Below are positions 20,499 to 34,300 of a DNA stretch of 64,000 bases, piece by piece; the stretch's first letter is position 1; each line of letters starts with the position of its first letter. The DNA comes from Oscarella lobularis (lineage: Eukaryota > Porifera > Homoscleromorpha > Homosclerophorida > Oscarellidae). The stretch lies in NCBI RefSeq assembly GCF_947507565.1, contig NC_089180.1, positions 992,001 to 1,056,000 of the forward strand. The letters are read 5' to 3'. Below the pieces are notes generated by a model. The model saw nothing but the letters and a program-made list of their open reading frames with translations, was not told the DNA's origin and searched no databases. A program made the position numbers and the translations under genes.

Positions 20499-23400
20499 CT
20501 CTGTTTAACATGAGTACCTGTTCTACCGTTAAACGGTTTCAACTCCTCAAACTTTTAAAAGGTTCAACTCCCTCAGCCGTTCACTTTCTGAACAGTTCCA
20601 CCATTAAAATGTTCCACCGTTAAACTGTTTTACCACTCAACCCGTTAAAACCTTTACCCCTTCAACCGTTCCACCGCTCAATTGTTCCACCGTTCAATTT
20701 TTATACCGTTACCCTGTTCCACCTTTCAACAGGTTCAACTTTCTCAACCGTTCATCCCATCAACCGTTCCACCGTTCAACTATTCCACCGTTTAACTGTT
20801 CCACCGTTCAAATGTTTAGGGCCTGTTTAACAGTTTCAACTGTTCCGCCGTTCAACAATTTTAACACCTCAACAGTTTAACAAGTTCAACTCCATCAACC
20901 GTTCACCTCTTCAAATGTTCAACCGTTCAACTGTTCCACCGCTCAAAAGGTTTAGTCTGTGAAACAGTTGAACGGTGGAACAGTTGAACGGTTAAGGATG
21001 TGAAAAGTTGAAGTGGTTGAACCTGACGATCTTTGAAACAGTTTAACGATGGATCAGTTGCACAGTGGTACGCGACAGAGGATAAAGAGTTGAGAGGGTT
21101 GAACCAGTCGAAAGGTGGAACAGTTGAACGGTGGAAAAGTAGAACTGTGGAACGGTTGGGGAGAAAAACGGTTGAGGGAGCTCAAAACGTTGAGCGGTAA
21201 AACAGTTTAACGGTGGAACAGATAAACGAAGAAACGGTTGAAGCGGTCAACGGTTGAAAGGGTTGCCCCTGTTGAAAGCTAAAATAGTTGAAGCTGGTAA
21301 ACGTTGGAATAGTTGAACTTTTAAACTGTTGAACGGTAGAGCGGTAGAACAGCTTAACGTTAGAACAGTTGAGGGGGTGAACAGTTGAAGAGGTTAACCT
21401 GTTCATCGTTGGAATTTTTGAACAGTGGAACATTTGAACAGAAGATCTGTTAGGAGTGGACTGATGAAAAGGTTAAACATGTTGAATTGTTCCAAAGTAC
21501 AACTGTCCCACCACTCAAAAGATTCAACTGATCCACAGTTTAACAGTTTTAGCTTTTCAAACGATTACCAGGTTTACTCCTCACAACCGTTTCATCTCTC
21601 AACTGTTCCACCGTTTCACTGTTCTACCGTTCAACACGTTTAACTGTTCACAGTTTACAGTTTCAACCCCTTAACCGTTCAACAGATTTAAGATTTTCAA
21701 CCGTTCACTCTCAACCGATTTACCGTTCAACTGTTCCACTTTTCAACTGTTCCACCGAAAAACATGTTTATTAACCTCTTCAACCGTTCACCCCCTCAAC
21801 TGTTCCACCGTTAAACTGTTCCACCGCTCAATATGTTGAACTCCCTCAACCGTTTATTCCCTCAACCGTTCCACTGTTAAACTGTTGATCGTTCAACTGT
21901 TTTACTGATAATCAGGTTCAACATCCTCAACCGTTGACATCCTCAACCGTTCCACAGTTCAACTTTTCCACCGTTCAACTGTTCCATATCTTAACAGTTT
22001 AAACCCCTTAACCGTTCTCCAGCTTCACCCAGTCAACCGTTCACACTCTAAACAGTTCCACATTTCAACTGTTCTATCGTTCAACTGTTCCACAAATGAT
22101 CGGGTTTAACTCCTTCAACCGTTTCATCGTTCAACTTTTTCACCGTTCAACCGTTCCACCGTTCAACTGTTCCACCGTTCGACTGTTTCACCGACCAACA
22201 GGTTCAACTCTTTTAAGCGTTCACCCAAGTAATCGTTATACCGCTCAACTATTTCAACTTTCAACTGTTCCACCATTCCAAATGTTCAACTGATCACCTG
22301 TTCCTCCGATCAACAGGTTTACCCTTTTAACCGTTAACTCCCTCAACTGTTTCACCGTTAAACTGCTTCACCGTTAAAACGTTTAACCTTTGAACTATTC
22401 CACCGTTCAACAGGTTTAGCTGTTTTACCTTTCAACCGTTTTTACCTCCTTAACAGTTCATCCTCTCAACTGTTCCACCGTTCAACTGTTTCACCGCTCA
22501 ACAGTTTACACCCCTTAACCGTTCAACAGGTTCGACACACTCAACCGTTCACACTCTAAACTATTCCACCGTTCAGCTGTTGAACGGTGGAAAAGTTGAA
22601 CTGTGGAACGGTTGAAGATGTGAACGGTTGAGGATGTTGAACCGGATAATCTGTGAAACAGTTGAACGATGAACAGTTGAACAGTGGAACGGTTGAGGGG
22701 AAAAACGGTTAAGGGGAAAAACGTTTGAGGGGGTTCAACATGTTGAGCGGTGGAACCGTTTAACGGTGGAATAGTTAAACAAAGAAACGGTTGAAGCGGT
22801 AAACGGTTGAAAGGGTTGAAACTGTTAAAAGGCAAAACAGTTGAAACTGTTAAATGTTGCAATAGTTGAACGGTTAAACGGTTGAATAGTAGAACAGTTT
22901 AACGGTGGAGGAGTTATAGGGCTGAACGGTTGAAGAGGTTAATCTGTTCATCAGTGGAACAGTTGAACAGTGGAACAGTTCAACGTTAAATCGGTTAAGA
23001 GAGTGAACGGTTGAAAAGGTTAAACCTGTTGAACGGTTAAAGGGTTGAAACTTTAAACGGTGAACAGGTAAACCTTTTGAACGGTAGAACGGTAAAACGG
23101 TGAAACAGTTGAGAGGTGGAACGCTTATGGGGAGTAAACGTGGTAAACGTTTGAAAGGCTAAAACTGTTAAACTGTGGATCAGTTGAACCTTTCGAGCGG
23201 TGGAACAGTTGAACTGTGGAACAGTTGAACAGTAGAACGGTTTGATGGGTAAACGGTTGAGAGGGTTGAACATTATGATTGGTAAAACAGTTGAACGATG
23301 GAACAGTTGAACAGTGGAACGGTTGAGGGGAGAAACGGTGGGAGGAGTTAAACCTGTTGAGGCGGCACATTTGAACGGTGTAATAGTTAAACGAAGAAAC

Positions 23401-23627
23401 AGTTGAGGCGGTAAACGTTTGAAAGGGTTGAAACTGTTAAAAGGTAGAAATTTTAAAGCTGTTAAACATTGGAGCAGTTAAACGGTGGAACGGTTAAGGA
23501 GGTAAACGGTTGATGGGACTGAACATTTTGAGCGGTGGAACAGTTGAAAGATGAAACGGTTGAGGATGTGAACGGTTGATGATGTTGAACCTGAATATCG
23601 AACAGTGGAACTGCTGAGAGTGTGAAC

Positions 23628-26600
23628 GGTTGAGGGGTGAAGCTGTAGAACGGTTAAAGGGTTGAAACTGTTAAGCGATGGAACAGTTAAACGGTAAAAC
23701 AGTTGAACGATTGAACTGTAGAACAACTTAACGGTGGAACAGTTGAGGGAGTGAACGGTTGAAGAGGTTAACCTGTTCATCGGTGGAACAGTTGAACAGT
23801 GGAACTGTTGAACGGTGAAAATGTTCAACGTTGAAACTGTTGAAGGGGTTAAACCTGATGATTGGTGGAACAGTGGAACGATTGAACAATTGAACGGTGG
23901 AATTGTTGAGAAATTGAACGGTTGAGGAAGTGAACATGAAGAACGGCTAAGGGGTTGAAACTGTTAAGCGATGGAGCATTTGAACGGTAAAACAGTTGAA
24001 CTGTTGAACGGTAGAACAGCATAACGGTGGAACAGTTGAGGGGGTAAACGGTTGAAGAGGTTAACCTGTTAATCTGTGGAACAGTTAAACAATAGGACGG
24101 TGGATCAGTTGAACCTTATGAGCGGTGGAACAGTTAAACGGTGGAAAAGTTGAAAGGTTAAGGATGTGAAAAGTTGAGGTGGTTGAACCTGAATATCGGT
24201 GAAACTGATGAACGATGAACAGTTGACCAGTGGAACGGTTAAGGAGAAAAACGGTTGAGGGAGTTCAACGTGTTCAGCGGTGAAACCGTTTAACGGTGGA
24301 CCAGTTAAACGAAGAAACGGTTGAGTTGGCGAACTGTTGAAAGGGTTGAATCATTTGAAAGTTAAAACATTTGAAGCAGTTAAACGTTGCAATACATGAA
24401 CGGTTAAACGGTTGAACGGTAGAACAGTTTCACGGTGGAACAGTTGAAGGGGTGAACGGTTGAAGAAGTAAACCTCTTCACTCTCAAAAGTTCCACTGTT
24501 CAACTGTTCAATCGTTCAACTGTTCAACCAATCATCAGGTTTAGCCCCTTCAACCGTTTCAACGTTCAACTTTTTCACCGTTCAACCGTTCCACCGTTCA
24601 ACTTTTCCACCGTTCAACTGTTCCACCAATCAACACGTTCTACCCTTTCAAGCGTTACCCCCTTAACCGTTATACCACTCAACTGTTCCACCGTTCAACT
24701 GTTCCACCGATCAACAGGTTCACCTTTTAACCGTTCACCCCCTCAACTGTTTCACCGTTAAACTGCTTCACTGTTCAAACGTTTAACCGTTCAAGTCTCG
24801 CACCGGTTTACCCTCTCAACCGTTTCACCGTTTAACAGTTCCACAGTTCAACTGTTCCACTGCTCAACAGGTTCAACTTCCTCAACTGTTCACCGTCTCA
24901 ACCGTTCCACAGTTCAACTGTTCGTACTTTCAACAAGTTCAACTGTTTTTCTTTTCAACAGTTTCAACCTCTTATGCCGTTCACCCCCTCAATCCTACCC
25001 TTTTTCAACTGTTCCACAGTTCAACTTTTCCGCCCCTCAAAAAGTTTAACTCTCCGAACTGTTCACCCTTTAAACCGTTCCACTGTTCAACTGTTTCACA
25101 GTTCAACTGTTCCACTGCTCAACATAATCAACCTTTCAACCGCTTTCCCTCTAAATCGTTCTAACGTTTAACTGTTTAAATGCTGAAATGTTCTACCGTT
25201 CAACATGTTCAACTGTTTAAAAGTTCAAACGATTCGACCCCTTAAACTTTCAACAGGCTCAACCCCTCAACAGTTGAACAGTGGAACTTTTAAATGGGTA
25301 AACATTTGAGAGGGTTGAACCTGTTGATCGGTGGAACGGTCGAACGGTGGAACAGTTAAACGGTAAAATGGTTCAGGGGTGAACGGTTGAGGAGGTTGAA
25401 CCTGATGATCGGTGAAACAGTTGAACAATGGAACATTTGAACAGGGGATCGTTTGAGGGGAGAAAAGGTAGAGGGAGTTCAACCTGTTGGCCGGTAGAAC
25501 AGTTTAACGGTAGAACAGTTGAACGGTGGAACAGTTGAGTGGTATAACGGTTAAGGGGGTGAACACTTGAAATCGTTGAACCTGTCGATCGGTGGGACAG
25601 TCGAACGGTGGAACAGTTGAACGGTGGAACGGTTGAGGGGCTGAACAGTTGAGTGACTTTAACCTGTTAAACGGTTAACCGTTTCTCTGTTTAACATGAG
25701 TACCTGTTTTACCGTTAAACGGTTTAAACTCCTTAAACTTTTAACAGGTTCAACTCCCTCAGCCGTTTACTTTCTGAACAGTTCCACCATTAAAATGTTC
25801 CACCGTTAAACTGTTTTACCATTCAACCCGTTAAAACGTTTACCCCTTCAACCGTTCCACCGTTCAATTGTTATACCGTTACCCTGTTCCACCTTTCAAC
25901 AGGTTCAACCCTCTCAACCGTTCATCCCATCAACCGTTCCACCGTTCAACTATTCCACCGTTTAACTGTTCCACCGTTCAAATGTTTAGGGCCTGTTTAA
26001 CAGTTTCAACTGTTCCGCCGTTCAACAATTTTAACACCTCAACAGTTTAACAAGTTCAACTCCATCAACCGTTCACCCCTTCAAATGTTCAACCGTTCAA
26101 CTGTTCCACCGCTCAAAAAGTTTAGTCTGTGGAACAGTTGAACGGTGGAACAGTTGAACGGTTAATGATGTGAAAAGTTGAGGTGGTTGAACCTGACGAT
26201 CTTTCAAACAGTTTAACGATGAAAAAGTTGCACAGTGGTACGCGACAGAGGATAAAGTGTTGAGAGGGTTGAACAAGTTGAAAGGTGGAACAGTTGAACG
26301 GTGGAAAAGTAGAACTGTGGAACGGTTGGGGAGAAAAACGGTTGAGGGAGCTCAAAACGTTGAGCGGTAAAACAGTTTAACGGTGGAACAGATAAACGAA
26401 GAAACGGTTGATGCGGTCAACGGTTGAAAGGGTTGAACCTGTTGAAAGGTAAAATAGTTGAAGCTGGTAAACGTTGGAATAGTTGAACTTTTAAAATGTT
26501 GAACGGTAGAGCGGTAGAACAGCTTAACGGTGGAACAGTTGAGGGGGTGAACTGTTGAAGAGGTTAGCCTGTTGATCGGTGGAACTTTTGAACAGTGGAA

Positions 26601-27750
26601 CATTTGAACAGAAGATCTGTTAGGAGTGGACTGATGAAAAGGTTAAACATGTTGAACTGTTCCACAGTACAACTGTCCTACCACTTAAAAGGTTCAACTG
26701 ATCCACAGTTTAACAGTTTTAGCCTTTCAAACGATTACCAGGTTTACTCCTCACAACCGTTTCATCTCTCAACTGTTCAACCGTTTTACTGTTCTACCGT
26801 TCAACACGTTTAACTGTTCACAGTTTACAGTTTCAACCCCTTAACCGTTCAACAGATTTAAGATTTTCAACCGTTCACTCTCTCAACCGATTTACCGTTC
26901 AACTGTTCCACTTTTCAACTGTTCCACCGAAAAACATGTTAACGTCTTCAACCGTTCACCCCCTCAACTGTTCCACCGTTAAACTGTTCCACCGCTCAAT
27001 ATGTTGAACTCCCTCAACCGTTTATCCCCTCCACCGTTCCACTGTTAAACTGTTGATCGTTCAACTGTTTTGCTGATAATCAGGTTTAACATCCTCAACC
27101 GTTGACATCCTCAACCGTTCCACAGTTCAACTTTTCCACCGTTCAACAGTTCCATTGCTTAACAGTTTAAACCCCTTAACCGTTCTCCAGCTTCACCCAG
27201 TCAACCGTTCACACTCTAAACAGTTCCACTTTTCAACTGTTCTATCGTTCAACTGTTCCACAAATGATCGGGTTTAACTCCTTCAACCGTTTCATCGTTC
27301 AACTTTTTCACCGTTCAACCGTTCCACCGTTCAACTGTTCCACCGTTCGACTGTTCCACTGACCAACAGGTTCAACTCTTTTAAGCGTTCACCCAAGTAA
27401 TCGTTATACCGCTCAACTATTTCAACTTTCAACTGTTCCACCATTCCAAATGTTCCACTGATCAACTGTTCCACCGATCAACAGGTTTACCCTTTTAACC
27501 GTTAACTCCCTCAACTGTTTCACCGTTAAACTGCTTCACTGTTCAAACGTTTAACCTTTGAACTATTCCACCGTTCAACAGGTTTAGCTGTTTTACCTTT
27601 CAACCGTTTTTACCTCCTTAACAGTTCATCCTCTCAACTGATCCATCGTTCAACTGTTTCACCGCTCAACAGTTTACACCCCTTAACCGTTCAACAGGTT
27701 CGACACACTCAACCGTTCACACTCTAAACTATTCCACCGTTCAGCTGTTC
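23628..27750 (+). repeat. 4.1-kb direct duplication, copy 2
   Basis: Partner of 18464-22582. Here the left edge is embedded in B repeats (TGTGAACGGTTGAGGGG) instead of adjoining an A array, which makes this copy the more intact context. After the right edge it continues as GTTCCATCGTTCAATTG, whereas copy 1 switches strand at that point. Confidence 0.92.
25669..25684. repeat. Perfect 16-bp palindrome at a B strand switch (copy 2)
   Basis: AAACGGTTAACCGTTT, identical to 20483-20498 and at the corresponding place in the duplicated segment. Confidence 0.93.
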
Positions 27751-28212
27751 CATCGTTCAATTGTTCCACCAATCATAAGGTTTAACCTCCTCAACCGTTT
27801 CACCGTTCAACTTTTTAACCGTCCAACTGTTTCACCGATTAACAGATTCAACTGTTCCACCGTTCAACAGATTGAACCCCTCAACCGTTTAATAGGTTCA
27901 ACTCTCGCACCCGTTTACCCGCTCAACCGTTTCGCCGTTTAACTGTTCCACAAGGTTCATCTTCCTCAACTGTTCACATTCTCAACCGTTCCACCGTTCA
28001 ATTGTTCGTACGTTCAACAAGTTCAACTGTTTTTCTTTTCAACAGTTTCAACCTCTAACGTTCACCCCCTCTATCGTTCAACCGTTCAACTGTTCAACCG
28101 TTCAACTGTTCCACCCCTCAAAAAGTTCAACTCTCCCAACTGTTCACCCCTTCAACCGTTCCATTGTTCAACGGTTTCACAGTTCAACTTTTTCACTATT
28201 CAACCGTTCCAT

Positions 28213-28361
28213 CTTAACATTATATACGCCATAAAAACAGTGCCGCTACCTTTATAATCGAACGCCATCAACAGGGCCGCTACCTTAGTATATGATACGC
28301 CTTCAATAGTGCCGCTAACTTAGGGTAAAGTACGCTGTCAAAAGTGCCGCTACCTTAGTAC
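28213..28361 (-). repeat. Truncated inverted family C fragment
   Basis: Four C monomers on the minus strand. The reverse complement matches the left end of the C cassette (9630-9780) monomer by monomer, including the unusual unit with TTTTTATGG before GTATATAATG. The outer edge keeps the native B/C junction (AGTACAACTGATCCATCG); the inner end breaks off after about 150 bp and returns to B. Confidence 0.88.
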
Positions 28362-29237
28362 AACTGATCCATCGTTCATTTGTTCCACAAATCATAAGGC
28401 TTAATCCCCTCAACGGTTTTACCGTTCAACTTTTTCAAAGTTCAACCGTTCAACTGTTTCACCGTTCAACTAATCCTCCGTTCAACAGGTTAAACTCCTT
28501 TAACCGTTCACTCCCGTAACCGTTCCACTGTTCAACTTTTCCACCGTTCAACTGTTCCACCGCTCAACAGATTAAACCTTTTCACAAGTTCGCCCTCTTA
28601 ACTGTTCCACCGTTCAACTTTTTCACCGTTCAACCGTTCAACTGTTCCACCGTTCAACTTTTCCACCACTCAACAGGTTCAACCTTTTCACCCTTTCAAG
28701 CGTTCACACCCTTAACCGTTATACACCTCAATTGTTCCAACGTTCAACTGTTCCACCGTCAAACTGTTCTGCCGCTCAACAGGTTGAACTCCCTCTGCCG
28801 TTTCTCTCCCAAACGTTCCACTGATCAAATGTGCCATTGTTCATATGTTTCACTGATCATCATATTCAACATCCTCAACCGTTCACCCCCTCCACCGTTT
28901 CACCGTTCAACTGTTCCACCTTTCGACTGTTCCACCGATCAAAACGTTTTACCCCCTCAAATGTTTCCTCATTCAAACGTTCCACTTTGCAACTGTTGAG
29001 AAGTTGAACCTGTTGAACGGTTAAGAGGTTGAAAGTGTTGAACTTTAGAACAGTTGAATCTGTTGAACGGTAGAACATTTCAATATTTAAACAGTTGAAC
29101 GGTAGGACGGTTTAGAGGGTGAACGGTTGATTGGTTGATTCTGTTGAGCAGTGGAACGGTTGAACGGTAAAACAGTTGAACAGTGGAACGTTTGAAAGTG
29201 TGAACGGTTGGTAGATTTAAACTTTTTGAAGGGTAGA

Positions 29238-30247
29238 ACAGTTGAACGGTGGAACGTTTGAACGGTGAAAACGTTGAACGTTGAAACTGTTGAAGGGGTT
29301 AAACCTGATGATTGGTTGAACAGTTGTACAGAGGAACAGTTGAACAGTGGAACTGTTGAGAGTCTGAACGGTTGATGCGGTGAGGCTTTAGAACTGTTAA
29401 GGAGTTGAAACTGTTAAGCGTTGGAACAGTTGAACGGTAAAACAGTTGAAAGGTTGAACGGTCGAACAGTTTAACGGTTGAACAGTTGAGAGGGAGAACG
29501 TTCGAACAGGTTATCCTGTTCATCGGTGGAACAGTTGAACAGTGGAACGGCGGATCAGTTGAACCTTTTGAGCTTTGGAACAGTTGAACTGTGGAACAGT
29601 TGAGCGGCTAAGGATGTGAAAAGTTTCGGTTGTTGAACCTGATGATCGGTGAAACAGTTGAACGTTGGAACAGTTGAACAGTGAAACGGTTCAGGGGAGG
29701 AAGAGTTGAGAAGGTTGAACCTGTTGAAAGGTGGAACAGTTGAACAGTTGAACAGTTGAACGGAGGATGTGATCGGTTGAGGATGTTGAACCTGAATATC
29801 GGTGAAACCGTTGAACGATGAACAGTTAAACAGTGGAACCGTTGAGGGGAAAACGGTTGATTGAGTTCAACATGTTGAGCGGTGGAACCGTTTAACGGTG
29901 CAACAGATAAACGAAGAAACGGTTGAGGCTGTGAACGGTTGAAAAGGTTTAAACTATTGAAAAGTAAAACAGTTGAAGCTTTTAAACGTTGCAATAGTTG
30001 GACGGTTAAACATTTGAGCAGTGATGCAGTTTAAAGGTGAAACAGTTGAGCATGTGAACGGTTAAAAGGGTGAACTTGTTGATCGGTGGAACAGTTGATT
30101 ATTGGAACATTTGAACGCTGGAACAGTTGAACGGTGGAACAGTTGAGCAGTATAACGGTTAAGGGGGTGAACGCTTGAAAGGTTAAACAAACCTGTTGAT
30201 CCGTGGAACAGTTGAGCGGTTGTAAAGTAGAACGGTGGAACGGTTGA
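29238..30247 (+). repeat. 1.0-kb tandem duplication, copy 1
   Basis: Repeats at 30358-31367 with a constant 1,120-bp offset. I noted only a couple of differences by eye (for example GTGAAAACG at 29266 against GTTAAAACG, and GTTGAGGGGA at 29861 against GTTAAGGGGA). A 110-bp B spacer separates the copies. This high identity and unbroken register mark it as recent. Confidence 0.93.
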
Positions 30248-30357
30248 TCAGTGGAACTTTTGAACGGTGGAATAGACAGTTGAGCGGTAAAAAGGTTAAG
30301 GGGGTGAACGCTTGAAAGGGTTAAACCTGTTGATAAGTAAAACAGTTGAACGGTGGA

Positions 30358-31367
30358 ACAGTTGAACGGTGGAACGTTTGAACGGTTAAAACGTTGAACG
30401 TTGAAACTGTTGAAGGGGTTAAACCTGATGATTGGTTGAACAGTTGTACAGAGGAACAGTTGAACAGTGGAACTGTTGAGAGTCTGAACGGTTGATGCGG
30501 TGAGGCTTTAGAACTGTTAAGGAGTTGAAACTGTTAAGCGTTGGAACAGTTGAACGGTAAAACAGTTGAAAGGTTGAACGGTCGAACAGTTTAACGGTTG
30601 AACAGTTGAGAGGGAGAACGTTCGAACAGGTTATCCTGTTCATCGGTGGAACAGTTGAACAGTGGAACGGCGGATCAGTTGAACCTTTTGAGCTTTGGAA
30701 CAGTTGAACTGTGGAACAGTTGAGCGGCTAAGGATGTGAAAAGTTTCGGTTGTTGAACCTGATGATCGGTGAAACAGTTGAACGTTGGAACAGTTGAACA
30801 GTGAAACGGTTCAGGGGAGGAAGAGTTGAGAAGGTTGAACCTGTTGAAAGGTGGAACAGTTGAACAGTTGAACAGTTGAACGGAGGATGTGATCGGTTGA
30901 GGATGTTGAACCTGAATATCGGTGAAACCGTTGAACGATGAACAGTTAAACAGTGGAACCGTTAAGGGGAAAACGGTTGATTGAGTTCAACATGTTGAGC
31001 GGTGGAACCGTTTAACGGTGCAACAGATAAACGAAGAAACGGTTGAGGCTGTGAACGGTTGAAAAGGTTTAAACTATTGAAAAGTAAAACAGTTGAAGCT
31101 TTTAAACGTTGCAATAGTTGGACGGTTAAACATTTGAGCAGTGATGCAGTTTAAAGGTGAAACAGTTGAGCATGTGAACGGTTAAAAGGGTGAACTTGTT
31201 GATCGGTGGAACAGTTGATTATTGGAACATTTGAACGCTGGAACAGTTGAACGGTGGAACAGTTGAGCAGTATAACGGTTAAGGGGGTGAACGCTTGAAA
31301 GGTTAAACAAACCTGTTGATCCGTGGAACAGTTGAGCGGTTGTAAAGTAGAACGGTGGAACGGTTGA
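30358..31367 (+). repeat. 1.0-kb tandem duplication, copy 2
   Basis: Partner of 29238-30247. After 31367 the two diverge: copy 1 continues TCAGTGGAACTTTTG and copy 2 continues ACGGTGAAACGTTG. Confidence 0.93.
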
Positions 31368-34300
31368 ACGGTGAAACGTTGAACGTTGAAACGGTTAAAG
31401 GGGTTAAACCTGATGTTTGGTGGAAAAGTTGAACAATGGAACATTTGAACAGTGGAACTGTTGAGAGTGTTAACGGTTGAAGGGGTGAAGCTGTAGAACG
31501 GTTAAAGGGTTGAAGCTGTTAAGCGATGGAGCGTTTGAACTGTAAAACAGTTGAACTGTTGAACGGTAGAACAGTTTTACGGTGGAACAGTTGATAAGAT
31601 GAACGGTTGAAGAGGTTAACCTGTTCATCGGTGGAACAGTTGAACTGTTAAGGACGTGAAAACTTAAGGTGGTTGAACCTGACGATCGGTGAAAAAGTTG
31701 AACGATGGAACAGTTGAACAGTGGAACGCTTAAGGGGATTAAGAGTTGAGAGGGTTGAACCTGTTCAAAGGTGGAACTGTTGAACGATGGAAAAGTTGAA
31801 CGGTGTAACGGTTGAAGATGTGAACGGTTGAGGATGTTGAACCTGAATATCGGTGAAACAGTTGAACGATGAACAGTTAAACAGTGGAACGGTTGAGGAG
31901 AAAAACGGTTGAGGGAGCTCAACATGGTGAGCGGTGGAACCGTTTAACGGTGGAACAGAAAAACGAAGAAACGGTTGAAGCGGTCAACGGTTGAAAAGGT
32001 TGAACCTGTTGAAAGGTAAAACAGTTAAAGCTGGTAAACGTTGGAATAGTTGAACTTTTAAATGGTTGAACTGTAGAACGGTAGAACAGCTTAACGGTGC
32101 AAAAGTTGAGGGGGTGAACGGTTGAAAAGGTTAACCTATTCATCGGTGGAATAGTTGAACAGTGCAACATTTGAACAGTAGATCGGTTAGGAGTGGACAT
32201 ATGAAACGATTAAACATGTTGAATTGTTCCACAGTTCAACTGTCCCACCGCTCAAAAATATCAACTGATCCACAGTTTAACAGTTTTAGCCTTTAAAACA
32301 ATTACCAGGTTTACTCCCCACAACCGTTCCACCTCTCAACTGTTCCACCGTTTTACTGTTCTACCGTTCAATACGTTTAACTGTACACAGTTTACAGTTT
32401 CAACCCCTTAACCGTTCAACAGGTTAAACATTTTCAATCGTTCACTTTCTCAACCGATTTACCGTTCCACTCTTCGACTGTTCGACTGTTCCACCGATAA
32501 GCAGGTTAACCTCTTCAACCGTTCACCCCCTCAACTGTTCCTCAGTTAAACTGTTCTACCGCTCAATATGTTGAACTCCCTCAACCGTTTATCCCCTCAA
32601 CCGTTCCACTGTTCAACTCTTCATCGTTCAACTGTTTCACCGATATTCATGTTCAACATCTTCAACCGCTCACATCCTCAACCGTTCCACAGTTCAACTT
32701 TTCCACAGTTCAACTGTTCCGTTGCTTTACACTTTCAACCCCTTAACCGTTCTCCAGCTTCACCCCGTCAACCGTTCAAACTCTCAACAGTTCCACTGTC
32801 CAACTGTTCTATCGTTCAACTGTTCCACCAATCATCATGTTTAACCCCTTCAACCGTTTCATCGTTCAACTTTTTCACCGTTCAACCGTTCCACCGTTCA
32901 ACTGTTACACCGTTCGACTGTTCCACCGACCAACAGGTTCAACCCTTTCAAGCCTTCACCCAATTAATCGTTATAATGCTCAACTGTTTCAACTTTCAAC
33001 TGTTCTATCATTTCAAATGTTCTACTGATCAACTGTTCCACCAATCATCGGGTTTAATCCCTTTAACCGTTTCACCGTTCAACCGTTCCACCGTTCAACT
33101 GTTCCACCGTTCAACTGCTCCACCGAAAAACTGTTCTCCCGCTCAACAGGTTGAACTTCCGCGGCCGTTTATCTCCCAAACGTTCCACTGTTCAAATGTG
33201 CCATCGTTCATATGTTTCACCGAACATCTTGTTCAACCTCCTCGAACTTTCACCCCCTCCACAGTTTCACCGTTCAACTGTTCCACCGTTCGACTGTTCC
33301 ACCGATCAAAAGGCTCAATCCCCTCAAATGTTTACCCATTCATCAGTTCCACTTCGAAACTGTTTAAGGGGTTGAACCTGTTGAACGGTTAAGAGGTTGA
33401 AACTGTTGAACTTTGGAACAGTTGAACCTGTTGAACGATAGAACATTTCCATGTTTAAACAGTCGAACCGTAGAACGGTTTAGAGGGTGAACGGCTGAGT
33501 GGTTTATTCTATTGAGCAGTGGAAAAGTTGAACGGTGAAACAGTTGAACAATGGAACGTTTGAATATGTGAACCGTTGGGAGAGTTTAACTTTTTGAGGG
33601 CTGGAACAGTTGAACGGTGGAACAGTTGAACGGGGGAACAATTGAGGGTTTGAACCGTATAAGAGGTTGAAACGTTTAAAAAGAAACAGTCGACTATGTT
33701 GAACGTGCAAACAGTTGAACGGTGGAACGGTTGAGACGGTGAACATTTGAGGAAGTTGAACCTGTTGAGCTGTGGAACAGTTGAACTGTGGAACAGTTTA
33801 ACGGTTGAACGGGTGAGAGGGTAAACGGGTGCGAGAGTTGAACGGTTAAACGTTTGAACAATGAAGCAGTTTAACGGTGAAATAGTTGAAGATGTGAACT
33901 GTTAAAAGGCTGAACCTGTTGATCGGTGGAACGGTTGATCAGTGGAACTTTTTAACGGTGGAACAGTTGAACGGTGAAACAGTTCAGCGGTATAACGGTT
34001 AAGGGAGTGAACGCTTGAAAGGGTTGAACCTGTTGATCTGTGGAACAGTTGAACGGTGGAACGGTTGAACGGTGAAAACGTTGAATTTTGAAACGGTTGA
34101 AGGGGTTAAACCTGATGATTGGTGGAACAGTTGAGCGATGGGACAGTTGAACAGTAGAACTGTTAAGAGTATGAACGGTTGAGGGGGTGAAGCTGTAGAA
34201 CGGTTAAGGGGTTGAAACTGTTAAGCGATGTAACAGTTTAACGGTTGAACGGTAGAACAGCCTAAAGGTGGAGCAGTTGAGTGTTTGAACGGTTGAAAGG

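Larger units (their letters stand above)
18464..22582 (+). repeat. 4.1-kb direct duplication, copy 1
   Basis: It matches 23628-27750 with an offset of 5,164 at the left, up to 5,186 in the middle and 5,168 at the right, so only small indels separate the copies. One indel of about 22 bp is near 19350, where copy 2 has an extra AATCATCAGG-containing word. All four main strand switches, including the 16-bp palindrome, are shared. The left edge coincides exactly with the A/B boundary; the right edge is at GTTCAGCTGTT. Confidence 0.92.
18463..28212. repeat. Family B repeat region with strand switches (B2)
   Basis: Continuous B repeats. The C/T-rich version is on the plus strand at about 19310-20080, 20490-20950, 21480-22575, 24470-25266, 25676-26120 and 26655-28212, and on the minus strand elsewhere. 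The region consists of a 4.1-kb segment present twice in direct orientation (18464-22582 and 23628-27750), the 1.05-kb B stretch between them, and a right tail leading to an inverted C fragment. The 22583-23627 stretch resembles 63350-64000 in variant order. No gene, RNA or regulatory element is seen. Confidence 0.93.

Noticed and set aside
28213..28361. Small structured RNA gene between two B regions
   Set aside because: It is a truncated inverted C fragment that matches the cassette's left end monomer by monomer.
32568..33392. Longest open frame of the window, 274 codons
   Set aside because: Its translation is a low-complexity readout of the B repeat with no domain, and B frames on the same strand overlap it. 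Paralogous B segments break the frame freely with indels that are not multiples of three.
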